From Variovorax boronicumulans (lineage in GTDB: Bacteria > Pseudomonadota > Gammaproteobacteria > Burkholderiales > Burkholderiaceae_C): a stretch of DNA of 64,000 bases. The stretch spans positions 1 to 64,000 of the forward strand of contig NZ_JAAAFX010000004.1 of assembly GCF_019352895.1 (NCBI RefSeq), written 5' to 3'. The position numbers and the translations under genes were made by a program. Numbering within the stretch: position 1 is the first letter of the stretch; every line of letters begins with the position of its first letter. Under the pieces are notes generated by a model. It searched no databases. It was not told where the DNA came from and saw only the letters and a program-made list of their open reading frames with translations. This document shows positions 1 to 8,470 of this stretch, one piece after another.

Positions 1-22
1 CATACCACCAGGAGAAAGCATC

Positions 23-1054
23 ATGAACGGCAAGATCGGACTCGAAGAACATTTCGCTACCGCTGAGACGCTGCAGGACTCGGCCGGCTACCTGCCGGCG
101 AGTTCGTGGAAGGAATTGAGCAGCAGGCTGCTGGACATCCACGGCAAGCGCCTGCAGCAGATGGACGAGCACGGCATGGAGATGATGATCCTGTCGCTCA
201 ACGCGCCCGCGATCCAGGCCGTGCCCTCGCCGGCACTGGCCAACGACATGGCCATCCGGAGCAACGACTTCCTCGCCGAGCAGGTCGCCAAGCGCCCCGA
301 TCGCTTCCAGGCCTTCGCGGCGCTGCCGCTGCAGGACCCGGAGATGGCTTCGAGAGAACTCGAACGCTGCATCCAGCAGTTGGGTTTCAAGGGCGCGCTC
401 GTCAACGGCTTCTCGCAGGTCGACAGCCCGGAGAACGTGGTGTACTACGACGCACCCCAGTACGCGGCGTTCTGGGCCGAGGTCGAGCGACTCGATGCGC
501 CGTTCTATTTGCATCCGCGCAACCCCGTGCCGTCGCGGGCCCAGATCTACGAAGGACATCCATGGCTGATGGGCCCTGTGTGGGCCTTCGGTCAGGAGAC
601 CGCCGTGCATGCGCTGCGGCTGATGGCCTCCGGACTGTTCGACAGGCACCCGGAGCTCAAGATCATCCTTGGCCACATGGGCGAAGGCCTGCCCTACAGC
701 ATGTGGCGCGTCGACAACTGCAACGCCTGGGTAGACGGTCCGAAGGCGTATCCCGCGAAGCGGCCGTTGGGCGAGTACTTCGCCAACAACTTCTACCTGA
801 CCACGTCAGGCAACTTCCGTACCCAGACATTGATCGACGCGATGCTCGAGGTCGGTGCCGACCGCATCTTGTTTTCGACCGACTGGCCCTTCGAGAACGT
901 CGACCATGCGACGTCCTGGTTCGATGCCGCAAGCATCAGCGAGGCGGACCGCATAAAGATCGGTCGCACCAACGCGCAGAAACTGTTCAAGCTGCCCGTC
1001 GACGCGCCCGCTTCGCCCGACGCATCTCGCCGCATGGTGGGAGCGCATCGATGA
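23..1054 (+). CDS. Amidohydrolase-type aromatic acid decarboxylase
   Basis: A 343-aa member of the amidohydrolase-2 family that contains gamma-resorcylate and 2,3-dihydroxybenzoate decarboxylases, which remove the carboxylate from hydroxybenzoic acids using one divalent metal. The metal and catalytic residues fall where the family has them: E8 and H10 in the N-terminal LEEHF stretch, H164 in YLHPRNP, H218 in GHMGE and D287 in STDWPFE. Length is close to the usual 325-340. An AGGAGA ribosome site stands just upstream of the ATG. The stop overlaps the next start (ATGA), so it is coupled to the MFS gene. Neighbouring ring-cleavage and FAH-type genes support a role opening a meta-cleavage route. 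The exact substrate cannot be read from the sequence. Confidence 0.9.
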   Translation: MNGKIGLEEHFATAETLQDSAGYLPASSWKELSSRLLDIHGKRLQQMDEHGMEMMILSLNAPAIQAVPSPALANDMAIRSNDFLAEQVAKRPDRFQAFAALPLQDPEMASRELERCIQQLGFKGALVNGFSQVDSPENVVYYDAPQYAAFWAEVERLDAPFYLHPRNPVPSRAQIYEGHPWLMGPVWAFGQETAVHALRLMASGLFDRHPELKIILGHMGEGLPYSMWRVDNCNAWVDGPKAYPAKRPLGEYFANNFYLTTSGNFRTQTLIDAMLEVGADRILFSTDWPFENVDHATSWFDAASISEADRIKIGRTNAQKLFKLPVDAPASPDASRRMVGAHR

Positions 1055-2313
1055 GCGCCACCGGACAGGCGACCGCAACGCCGGATCGCTCCACCGGCGT
1101 CAGCACCCGATCGCCCAATCCCTGGTGGGTGGTGCTGGCCGCCGTGCTGGGCACCGCGGTCTCCAACGGCCCGCTGCTGCAGTTCAGTTTCGGGGTGTTC
1201 GTGAAGCCGCTGTCCCAGGCCTTCGGGACAGACCGAGCGACCGTCTCATCGGCCGTGCTGATCGGCTTTCTGGTGACGGGACTGTGCACGCCGTATGCCG
1301 GGCGCCTGATCGACAGGCACGGCGTCCGTTCTGTCGTCCTGCCCGGCATTCTTCTGTTTGCGCTGTCCATTGCCGCGCTCGGTCTTTCTCCCGCAGCGCC
1401 GCTGCCATTCATTGCGCTGTACGGCATCGCCGGGATCTTCGCCGCCGCGCAATCGCCGCTGCCCTATGCCAAAGCAGTGGCCGGCGCCTTCGAGCGCCGT
1501 CGAGGCCTGGCGCTGGGCGTATCGATGGCGGGTGTGGGGATCGGAGCGGCATTGCTGCCGCATCTCGCCAACATGCTGATTGCCGCGTATGGGTGGCGTG
1601 TCGCCTTCGTGGGATTGGGCGTGACCGTTCTGCTCTGCGCTTTTCCTTCGGTCTACTTCTTCCTGAGAGAACCGGTCGTCGTCACCGGCTCGACGCGATC
1701 GACCGTGCCGGGGATGAGCGCACGAGAAGCATTGAGGACAGCAAGATTCTGGTACCTGGGCGTGGTGTTCTTTGCGGTGGTCATGGCTTGTGGCGGAACC
1801 ATCGCACACATCACAGCCATCCTCACGGACCGAGGTGTATCGGCGACGCTGGCCACCAGCGCAATCAGCGCAGCCGGCGTGTCCCTGATCATCGGCCGCC
1901 TGCTGGCGGGATATCTGCTCGACCGCTTTTTCGCGCCGCACGTTGCACTGTTGTTCATCCTTGCACCGCTGCTCGGTGTGGTCCTGCTCTATTTCCCCTC
2001 CTCTGCGCTCGTCGTCCTGCTCGCCACCGTGTGCATCGGTATCGGCCTCGGCGCCGAGGTGGACCTGATCGCCTTCTTCATTTCCCGGTACATGGGGATG
2101 CGAGCGTTCGGCGAGATCTACGGCTACCTGTTCGCCGTCTTCATGTTCGGCTCGGGCCTCGGGCCTTTCCTGATGGGGCTTTCATTCAGCCGCACGGGTT
2201 CATACGGTCCGGCGATCGCCGCCTTCGGTGCAGGGCTGGTCGTCGCGGCCATCGCCATGCTGCGGATGGGTCCTTACAGCTACCCGCTCGACGGACGCGC
2301 AGCCGGGCACTGA
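1051..2313 (+). CDS. MFS transporter (monocarboxylate/oxalate-formate antiporter-like)
   Basis: A 420-aa inner-membrane carrier with about 12 hydrophobic segments. The loop between segments 2 and 3 carries GRLIDRHGVR, the major-facilitator signature. I chose the ATG at 1051 because it overlaps the decarboxylase stop by four bases. The same frame is open well upstream only as a shadow of the first gene. Subfamily resemblance is to the oxalate/formate antiporter and monocarboxylate group. Position between the decarboxylase and the outer-membrane channel suggests uptake of the aromatic or organic acid growth substrate, which is inference. Confidence 0.88.
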   Translation: MSATGQATATPDRSTGVSTRSPNPWWVVLAAVLGTAVSNGPLLQFSFGVFVKPLSQAFGTDRATVSSAVLIGFLVTGLCTPYAGRLIDRHGVRSVVLPGILLFALSIAALGLSPAAPLPFIALYGIAGIFAAAQSPLPYAKAVAGAFERRRGLALGVSMAGVGIGAALLPHLANMLIAAYGWRVAFVGLGVTVLLCAFPSVYFFLREPVVVTGSTRSTVPGMSAREALRTARFWYLGVVFFAVVMACGGTIAHITAILTDRGVSATLATSAISAAGVSLIIGRLLAGYLLDRFFAPHVALLFILAPLLGVVLLYFPSSALVVLLATVCIGIGLGAEVDLIAFFISRYMGMRAFGEIYGYLFAVFMFGSGLGPFLMGLSFSRTGSYGPAIAAFGAGLVVAAIAMLRMGPYSYPLDGRAAGH

Positions 2314-2319
2314 CCCGGA

Positions 2320-2337
2320 GGACGGCCGCAGCCGTCC
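2320..2337 (+). terminator. Intergenic hairpin between MFS and channel genes
   Basis: A perfect 7-bp stem, GGACGGC and GCCGTCC around a CGCA loop, lies just after the MFS stop. A run of five Ts follows about 15 bases later, inside a second imperfect hairpin. The T-run is too far away for a textbook terminator. It may be a weak attenuator or an RNA-processing hairpin. Confidence 0.3.
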
Positions 2338-2458
2338 ACAGACGCAGAGCCTTTTTGGCCTCTGCACAGGAACCGATTGCAAAGAAATCTCGTGTGCGAG
2401 TCCCGCCGCGTGGCCGCGGCATGGCGTCCGATCCACGAACAACAAGGAGCAGCCTTTC

Positions 2459-3415
2459 ATGATCTTCCGGCAACGTTCCATGCATTCGCGCGTCGTGCGC
2501 GGCACGGCGCTTCTCTCCCTCGCCTGGTTCTCCGCGCCCGCGCAATGCACGGAAGGCGGCGCAAGCGCCTATGCCGTGGGGGTGGAGACGAACCTCGCGG
2601 GCCTCATGGTCCCGGAAGGTCTCCACACCTTCCTCTATTACCAGCACTACAACGCCACACGCAGCAAGGACAACGCTGGAAATGACAACGCACGGCTCGC
2701 CTACTTCGAGACGGAGGTCAATACCGTCGCGCTCCGATTGAGCTATGTCTGGCCGGGCATCCAGTTCCTCGGCGCCAGTATCGAGACGCGCCTGGGCGTG
2801 CCCATCCCCAGCGTCGATCTGTCGCTGGGCATCGCTCGGTCGGCGGCACTGGGGCCGCTGGACCGCAGTGGAAGCAAGACCGGGATGGCCGACCTGAATT
2901 TCTCACCCTTGCTGTTCGGCTGGCATGGCAGTTCCCTGCATCAGATCGCAGGATTTGAACTGACTTTGCCGACCGGTGGGTTCGACGCCAACGCCCCGGT
3001 CAACTTGGGACGAAACTACCGGGGATTCGCCCCGCTGTACGCGGCCACCTGGCTGCTGCACAACAAATGGCAACTCTCGGCCAAGGCGCGATATCAGATC
3101 AACAGCCCGAATCGGGCCACGAACTACAGATCCGGTGATGAACTGAGCTTCGAGTACAGCGCGGGCTTCATCGTGAGCCCCGACCTGGCGCTCGGTATCA
3201 ATGGCTACCTGTACCGGCAGATGACCGATGACCGCCAGGCGGGCGCGTCTGTCAACGGCAATGGAAACCGAGGCCGCGTCCAGGCCATCGGCCCGTACCT
3301 CAGCTTCAACCTGGCGCCCAGGATGGCGGTGATGGTCAAGCTGCAGGCCGAATACGGCGCGCGCAATCGCCCCGAAGGGACACGCCTGTGGGTCCAGACC
3401 AAAGTCCCGTTCTGA
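2459..3415 (+). CDS. Outer-membrane SphA/MetA-type transporter
   Basis: A 318-aa protein with an N-terminal signal peptide (hydrophobic stretch ending near AQC, about residue 24) and then alternating amphipathic strands ending in the C-terminal aromatic residue F, typical of outer-membrane beta-barrels. It matches the phenol/MetA-degradation outer-membrane family (SphA-like), whose members sit in aromatic-degradation operons and are thought to let aromatic substrates through the outer membrane. The ATG at 2459 has a good AAGGAG site about nine bases upstream. An in-frame ATG at residue 8 is a less likely start. Confidence 0.82.
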   Translation: MIFRQRSMHSRVVRGTALLSLAWFSAPAQCTEGGASAYAVGVETNLAGLMVPEGLHTFLYYQHYNATRSKDNAGNDNARLAYFETEVNTVALRLSYVWPGIQFLGASIETRLGVPIPSVDLSLGIARSAALGPLDRSGSKTGMADLNFSPLLFGWHGSSLHQIAGFELTLPTGGFDANAPVNLGRNYRGFAPLYAATWLLHNKWQLSAKARYQINSPNRATNYRSGDELSFEYSAGFIVSPDLALGINGYLYRQMTDDRQAGASVNGNGNRGRVQAIGPYLSFNLAPRMAVMVKLQAEYGARNRPEGTRLWVQTKVPF

Positions 3416-3427
3416 AGGAGGCACGAG

Positions 3428-4462
3428 ATGGAAAATGACGCGCCGGAATTGAACGGGCAACTGCGTGATGCATTGGCCCTGTCTCGTGCGCTGGTCGCGG
3501 CGTATGGTGGGCCCGAGAAGGGACTCGAGGGCGCCAGACGCAGCGCGGAATGGGCCAGGGCGCACTGGAACGAAGGCGGACCGCAGATGAACACCGCCTC
3601 GGAAGTGTGCATCCCCGTGCCGGGCGGCGATGTCCAGGCGGTGATCTATCGGCCCGACGCGGGTTTGCCATTGCGACCGGGATTCGTCTTTCTTCACGGG
3701 GGCGGATTCAAGACCGGTTCGCACTGGGCCAACGATCGGCAGATGCGCGAGATCGCGCAGGCATGGGGCGGGATCGTGGTGAGCGCGAACTACCTGCATG
3801 CGCCGGAACATGTCTTTCCGGCCGCCGTGAACCAGACGGCAGCGCTGCTGCGCACCCTGCATGCACGCGGCAGCGAATGGGGCATCGATGGCCAGCAGCT
3901 CGCGTGCGGAGGAAACTCCGCCGGCGCCAGCGTGTCCTTCGGCGCCGCCGTCGATCTCGGACGCGTGCCGTGGCTGCGGGCCGCCGTCGGCATCGTGGGT
4001 GCGTTCAGCGCCGACACGTCGACCGAGTCGATGCTGCGGTACGGAAATGTGGGCTTGTTTCCGGACCTCGCGTCCGTGCCATCCATCTTCGACGACTACC
4101 TCCCCGCAGAGGCCGATCGAAACGACCCGAGAGCCAACCTGCTTCTCGCAGATCCCCGATTGCTGCCGACGACGTTCCTGGCTGCCGCCGAGTTCGATGT
4201 GTTCCGCGATGCCTCTGCCGCGCTGGCTCGCCGACTCGCATCCGCCGCACGGCTGCACCGCCTCAAGGTCTATCCGGGGATGTCGCACCTCTTCTTTGGC
4301 TTCAGCGCCACGGTCGCTGTCGCCAAGGAATGCGTGGACGACATCGGTGACTTTTTGCGCGAAACGCTCCCCATCTCACAGAACGATGAATGTCGCCAGC
4401 GTGCAGCAGGCCTGCCGCACCTGCCCGGGGATTCGATCGCCAAACCCATGACCGACAACTGA
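3428..4462 (+). CDS. Alpha/beta hydrolase, HSL-type esterase
   Basis: A 344-aa hydrolase of the hormone-sensitive-lipase branch. It has the oxyanion-hole motif HGGGF at H90, the nucleophile elbow GNSAG at S164, a likely acid at D257 (EFDVFRD) and the catalytic His at H287 (GMSHLF). A GAAGGAGG ribosome site precedes the ATG. HSL-type enzymes hydrolyse carboxyl esters. In this operon it may free an ester substrate, or act on a ring-fission product as a cluster-specific hydrolase. It is not of the usual meta-cleavage-product hydrolase subgroup. The last 25 residues, past the conserved core, look like an unstructured tail. Confidence 0.85.
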   Translation: MENDAPELNGQLRDALALSRALVAAYGGPEKGLEGARRSAEWARAHWNEGGPQMNTASEVCIPVPGGDVQAVIYRPDAGLPLRPGFVFLHGGGFKTGSHWANDRQMREIAQAWGGIVVSANYLHAPEHVFPAAVNQTAALLRTLHARGSEWGIDGQQLACGGNSAGASVSFGAAVDLGRVPWLRAAVGIVGAFSADTSTESMLRYGNVGLFPDLASVPSIFDDYLPAEADRNDPRANLLLADPRLLPTTFLAAAEFDVFRDASAALARRLASAARLHRLKVYPGMSHLFFGFSATVAVAKECVDDIGDFLRETLPISQNDECRQRAAGLPHLPGDSIAKPMTDN

Positions 4463-4471
4463 ACGGAAACC

Positions 4472-5326
4472 ATGAAGATCCTCTCCTACTCCCTGGACAA
4501 TCGCGAAGGCCTGGCCATCGAGCTCGACGGACGTTGGCTCGACCTCGGGCGAACTTCTCCCCAATTTCCCGCCGACATGGCGGCCTTGCTGACATGGCCC
4601 GACTGGCGTCAGCGCGTGGCCGACGCCACCCGCGACGCCCCTGTATTGGATCTGGTGCGCGCGCAGCTTCTGCCCCCGGTCCGCACCGGCCAGAAGATCC
4701 TTTGTGTGGGGCTGAACTACCTGGATCACGTGGCCGAGAGCCCGTACCCGCAACCCACCTACCCCACCTTCTTTCTGCGCGTGGCCTCGTCGCTGATCGC
4801 GCACGGGCAGGCACTGGTCAAGCCGCGCGCCAGCGACGCGTTCGACTACGAAGGTGAACTCGTCGCGGTGATCGGCAGCGCGGCACGGCACGTGACGCCC
4901 GAGCGCGCACTCGAGCACGTGGCCGGCTACACCGTCTTCAACGAAGCCTCGGTGCGCGACTACCAGTTCAAGGCTCCGCAATGGACCATGGGCAAGAACT
5001 TCGACGGGACCGGCGCCTGCGGGCCCTGGTTCGTCAGTGCGGACGAGTTGCCGCCGGGCGCCAAGGGCCTGCAGCTCGTCACACGCGTCAACGGCATCGT
5101 GGAGCAGAAGGCCAACACCGACGACATGCTGTTCGACGTGGCTTCGCTGGTGTCGCTCGCCAGCGAGGTGATGACGCTGCTGCCGGGCGACATGCTGGTC
5201 ACCGGTACGCCCGCAGGCGTGGGCTTCGGCAAGAAGCCCCAGGTCTACCTGCGCGTCGGCGATGTCTGCGAAGTGGAGATCGAGCGCATCGGCACGCTGC
5301 GCAACGCCGTCGAAGCCGAACGTTGA
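4472..5326 (+). CDS. Fumarylacetoacetate hydrolase family protein
   Basis: A 284-aa FAH-fold enzyme. The metal-binding signature DYEGEL (E127, E129) is followed by GYTVFNEASVRDYQ and the C-terminal GDMLVTGTPAGVGFG motif. The family includes 2-hydroxyhepta-2,4-diene-1,7-dioate isomerases, 2-oxo-hydratase-like enzymes and acylpyruvate hydrolases, which act late in meta-cleavage pathways. The usual Asn-Asp of the second motif is Asn-Glu here. It starts nine bases after the esterase stop. Family assignment is strong and exact reaction unknown. Confidence 0.9.
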   Translation: MKILSYSLDNREGLAIELDGRWLDLGRTSPQFPADMAALLTWPDWRQRVADATRDAPVLDLVRAQLLPPVRTGQKILCVGLNYLDHVAESPYPQPTYPTFFLRVASSLIAHGQALVKPRASDAFDYEGELVAVIGSAARHVTPERALEHVAGYTVFNEASVRDYQFKAPQWTMGKNFDGTGACGPWFVSADELPPGAKGLQLVTRVNGIVEQKANTDDMLFDVASLVSLASEVMTLLPGDMLVTGTPAGVGFGKKPQVYLRVGDVCEVEIERIGTLRNAVEAER

Positions 5327-5387
5327 ACGCGGCCTTCGCCGCCTAGCCACCCCAGCGCCATCCGCGCGCATCAACAGGACCATCGCC

Positions 5388-6338
5388 ATGCCCGCCGCCG
5401 ATATTGCCTATGTCATCTTCAACCACGAAGACTTGGACCTCGCCCGACGCTTCCTCGCCGATTTCGGCCTCGTGATCAGCTACGAGACCGAAGACGAGAT
5501 CGGCCTGCGTGCCGCCTCGGCCCACAGCCATTGCTACATCGCGCGCAAGGCCCCGGGGCGTTCCGGACTGGCGGCGATCGGCATGCGCGCCGACAGTCTG
5601 GAGATGCTGCGGCAGGTGGCGACCTTTCCCGAAGCCTCCGCGGTCGAGCCCATCGAGCGGCCGGGCGGTGGCTGGCGCGTGCGCCTGAACAGCCCGGACG
5701 GCCTGCCCTTTGAACTGGTCCATGGCTGCGAAGCGCAGGCCGCGCTGCCGTTGCGCGAAGCGCTGCGCATCAACCACGGCAATGCGAAGGTCCGCCATGG
5801 CGAATGGCAACGGCCCGCGTTCGCCCCGGCGCCCGTGCTGCGGCTGGGTCATGTGGCGATCCTCACGCCGAACTTCCGCCGCAACGCCGATTGGCTGCAG
5901 TCTCGGCTCGGCATGGCACCGTCCGACCTCCTGTTCGACGGACAACCCGAGAACCTGCTGGGGGGCTTCTTCCACTGCCGGGGACCGGCCCGCTGGACCG
6001 ACCACCACACCATCGCTCTGTTCCCCGGCGACGAGGCACGCGTGCATCACACCTCGTTCGAAGTGTTGGACATGGATGCCCAGTTCCTGGGCAACAAGTG
6101 GTTGCTGAAACGCGGATGGCGTCCCTTCTGGGGCGTCGGCCGCCACATCCTGGGCAGCCAGGTGTTCGACTACTGGTACGACCCCGACGGCAATCTGGTC
6201 GAACACTTCACCGACAGCGACCTCGTCCAGCCGGGCAGCGCGCCGGGACTGCATCCCGTGGACGACGACGCGCTCGCGCAGTGGGGACCGGCAATGCCAG
6301 TCTCCACCTTCATCGCGCCCTGGCGCAAGCCGGACTGA
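5388..6338 (+). CDS. VOC-family extradiol ring-cleavage dioxygenase-like protein
   Basis: A 316-aa two-domain vicinal-oxygen-chelate protein. The C-terminal domain keeps the 2-His-1-carboxylate iron site of type I extradiol dioxygenases: H155 (LGHVAI), the H220/H221 pair (VHHTSFEV) and E272 (NLVEHFTD). The N-terminal domain (about 1-135) is the degenerate copy usual in this family. Length fits 2,3-dihydroxybiphenyl or catechol 2,3-dioxygenases (290-310). The ATG at 5388 is the first that begins the VOC fold. The frame stays open further upstream only within the FAH gene. It probably opens the catecholic ring made by the upstream decarboxylase. Confidence 0.85.
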   Translation: MPAADIAYVIFNHEDLDLARRFLADFGLVISYETEDEIGLRAASAHSHCYIARKAPGRSGLAAIGMRADSLEMLRQVATFPEASAVEPIERPGGGWRVRLNSPDGLPFELVHGCEAQAALPLREALRINHGNAKVRHGEWQRPAFAPAPVLRLGHVAILTPNFRRNADWLQSRLGMAPSDLLFDGQPENLLGGFFHCRGPARWTDHHTIALFPGDEARVHHTSFEVLDMDAQFLGNKWLLKRGWRPFWGVGRHILGSQVFDYWYDPDGNLVEHFTDSDLVQPGSAPGLHPVDDDALAQWGPAMPVSTFIAPWRKPD

Positions 6339-6434
6339 ATCGTTCATGTCCATGAATCTCTCCGAGGCTTTCGCCGCCTCGTCCAACAACCTCGTCCCGT
6401 CGGGTTCGGCGGACGATATCCACGGAAGCCACGC

Positions 6435-7034
6435 ATGACCAACGAACGCAACGACCGCCTTGCGATCCGCGACCTCATCGACAACTGGGCCATCTGGCGC
6501 GATGCTGGCGATTGGGATCGATTCGCCACCGTCTGGCATGACGACGGCGTGATGCATGCGACGTGGTTCCAGGGGCCGGCCGCGGAGTTCATACGGGTGA
6601 CCAAAGAGGGCTGGGCCCGGGGCGTGAGCATCCTCCACTTCCTGGGAGGGACTTCGGTCGATCTGGCTGGCGATCGCGCCATCGTGCAGACCAAGATGAC
6701 GATCTCGCAGCGTGGTGATGTGCAGGGCGTTGCGTGCGATGTGGTGTGCACTGGCCGCTTCTACGACTTTGTAGAACGGCGGAACGGCCGCTGGGGCGTG
6801 GTGGTTCGCCAGCCGATCTATGAGAAGGATCGAATCGATCCGGTAGACCCGAGCGCCAGGCTGGAACTCGACCAGGCAGCGCTTGCGAGATTTCCGGCCG
6901 GCTACCGTCACCTGGCCTACATCCAGACCCTACTGGGCTACGCGGTCAAGCTCGACATGCCCCAGCTGGAAGGTGCCGAAGTGCAGAAGCTGTACAGCAG
7001 AGGCAAGGACTGGCTGACGGGCGAGCCGCTCTGA
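6435..7034 (+). CDS. NTF2-fold SnoaL-like protein
   Basis: A 199-aa cone-fold protein with the typical start (an AIRDLI helix, then WHDDGVMHATW) of SnoaL-4 type proteins. Members are small isomerases, hydratases, dehydratases or ring-hydroxylase beta subunits. No alpha-subunit oxygenase is nearby, so a standalone enzyme is more likely. It closes the plus-strand operon, 96 bases after the dioxygenase-like gene. Two more NTF2-fold genes lie just downstream on the other strand. Confidence 0.78.
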   Translation: MTNERNDRLAIRDLIDNWAIWRDAGDWDRFATVWHDDGVMHATWFQGPAAEFIRVTKEGWARGVSILHFLGGTSVDLAGDRAIVQTKMTISQRGDVQGVACDVVCTGRFYDFVERRNGRWGVVVRQPIYEKDRIDPVDPSARLELDQAALARFPAGYRHLAYIQTLLGYAVKLDMPQLEGAEVQKLYSRGKDWLTGEPL

Positions 7035-7392
7035 CCGCCCGCCTCTGCAAGCTGTCTGCCCTGTGCGCCCTCGAGCGAAAAACGTGGCGCGCAGCCTCCA
7101 TAGCCTCCATGCCACGATCCAGCGACGGTGCTACGGCATCACCATCGGCCATGACAGCACCGCATGCGCCGTGCGTGGCGCAACAGCGGACTGCGTGGCG
7201 ATCCACCCCATCGCGCCGATCGGGGGATCTGCGGCGCGACGCGAGTTGATGTTCACCTCAGGCCTGACAACTCCTCGGCGCCGTCCAGTTCGCCTGTGGC
7301 GCGACGTACATGCCGACCGCCCACCTGCGACGAATCAAATGGCGGAACACCAGATGAGACTGCCGCCTCGCATTGGACGGACGGCACCTCGC
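7035..7392. other. Convergent intergenic region, no gene seen
   Basis: Between two convergent gene ends. Open frames here have no recognisable protein pattern and no ribosome sites. I see no strong terminator hairpin. Confidence 0.5.
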
Positions 7393-7832
7393 TCACCGGC
7401 GATGCTGGCTGACATCTCCCACCAGATTCGTCTCCACTTCGCGTCGCGCAAACACCCACTGGCCGGCGGTGCGAACCAGGCTGTCGCGGTACCGTCCGCG
7501 GGCGATGGCTTGGAGAAGAAACGGATCGACGGCCTGAAACACGGTGTAGTAGGCACGCGACTGGGCGCGTGTCCCCGCCTCGTCGATCTCGAGGATCAGA
7601 TTGGTGATGACATGCCTCGTTCTTGGCGTCCCATCGCCATGGATTCGCAGCGCCTCGCGCGCCAGGGCCTCCACGGCCGCAGCGCCCACGGCGGGGGCCC
7701 GCCGTTGAGAACAAGTTCGCCCTGGGAAAACAATTGCGCCAGCCCCCTGAAGTCGCCGTCATCCACCATGAAAGCATCGCTTGCGATCAGGTTCTCAATG
7801 GCACGCTCGTGGCTTATCGAATAGGACAGCAT
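7393..7832 (-). pseudogene. Frameshifted NTF2-fold SnoaL-like gene
   Basis: The N-terminal half (from ATG at 7832, preceded by GGAG) reads as an NTF2-fold protein through AQLFSQGELVLNGG. The rest of the fold (GTPRTRHVITNLILEID, then GRYRDSLVRTAGQW) continues in a different frame to a stop at 7393. The switch falls at the G5 run at 7693-7697 (C5 on the coding strand). One added base there would restore a single protein of about 145 aa. It is either a real 1-base deletion or an assembly or sequencing error in a homopolymer. It is the last gene of the minus-strand operon. Confidence 0.7.
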
Positions 7833-8012
7833 CGTCTCCAATGGGGCGAACCCCGGCGATCCGGCTGGGGCCATCCACTCGACCCCGGAAGCCATCCTCA
7901 GCCCGTGAATGCCACCTGCATCGCAGCCGCCTGGTCTGCGCATGCCCAATGCGCTGCTTGCAGGGGCCGCATCCTTGAATCGCTCGGAGAAGATCGAGCG
8001 AGAAGCCTGCCT

Positions 8013-8447
8013 TCAGGCCTCCAGCAGATACTCGCTCAGATCGACCTGTTGCGTCGGGTTCTCCACCGAGCTCACGCGACGATAGTAGGTGTCGAAATAC
8101 TCTTCGAAGTGAAGGATCTTCTGGTCTTTGACCCGGTAGATGTTGTAGACCATCATGTCCATGGTCGTGCCGTCCTTGTTGTGGTACGTGCATCTGAAGC
8201 GACGGGCCACGAAGTCCTTGTCCTCCAGGTAGATGAGGTACTTGTTCTCGTCGGCGGTGTAGGGCTGCGGCAGGTTCACCGCCGATGCGACGTTCAGGAA
8301 GTGGGTGTTTGCGGCATCCCATCCCTTGATCGCATCCTTGCCGGGCAGCAGCACCTTGATGTCCTGGTGCAGATACAGCGTGTTGGCGTTCTCGGGATTG
8401 ATCCGCCACTCTGTATGCCAGGCGTGAACAACATCTTTCGGACTCAT
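8013..8447 (-). CDS. NTF2-fold nuclear-transport-factor-2-like protein
   Basis: 144 aa with the cone-fold pattern (helix with HAWHTEWRINPENA, then VYNIYRVKDQKILHFEEYFDT near the C-terminus). I chose the ATG at 8447 because AAGGA lies seven bases before it. The ATG two codons upstream is almost fused to that site. It follows the ABC permease by 23 bases, so it belongs to the same transcript. Function unknown. The family includes small isomerases and dehydratases. Confidence 0.75.
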   Translation of the reverse strand: MSPKDVVHAWHTEWRINPENANTLYLHQDIKVLLPGKDAIKGWDAANTHFLNVASAVNLPQPYTADENKYLIYLEDKDFVARRFRCTYHNKDGTTMDMMVYNIYRVKDQKILHFEEYFDTYYRRVSSVENPTQQVDLSEYLLEA

Positions 8448-8470
8448 CGACATTTCCTTCTTTAAAAGTT

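Noticed and set aside
7063..7392. Open frames in the convergent gap after the first operon
   Set aside because: No family pattern and no ribosome site on either strand.
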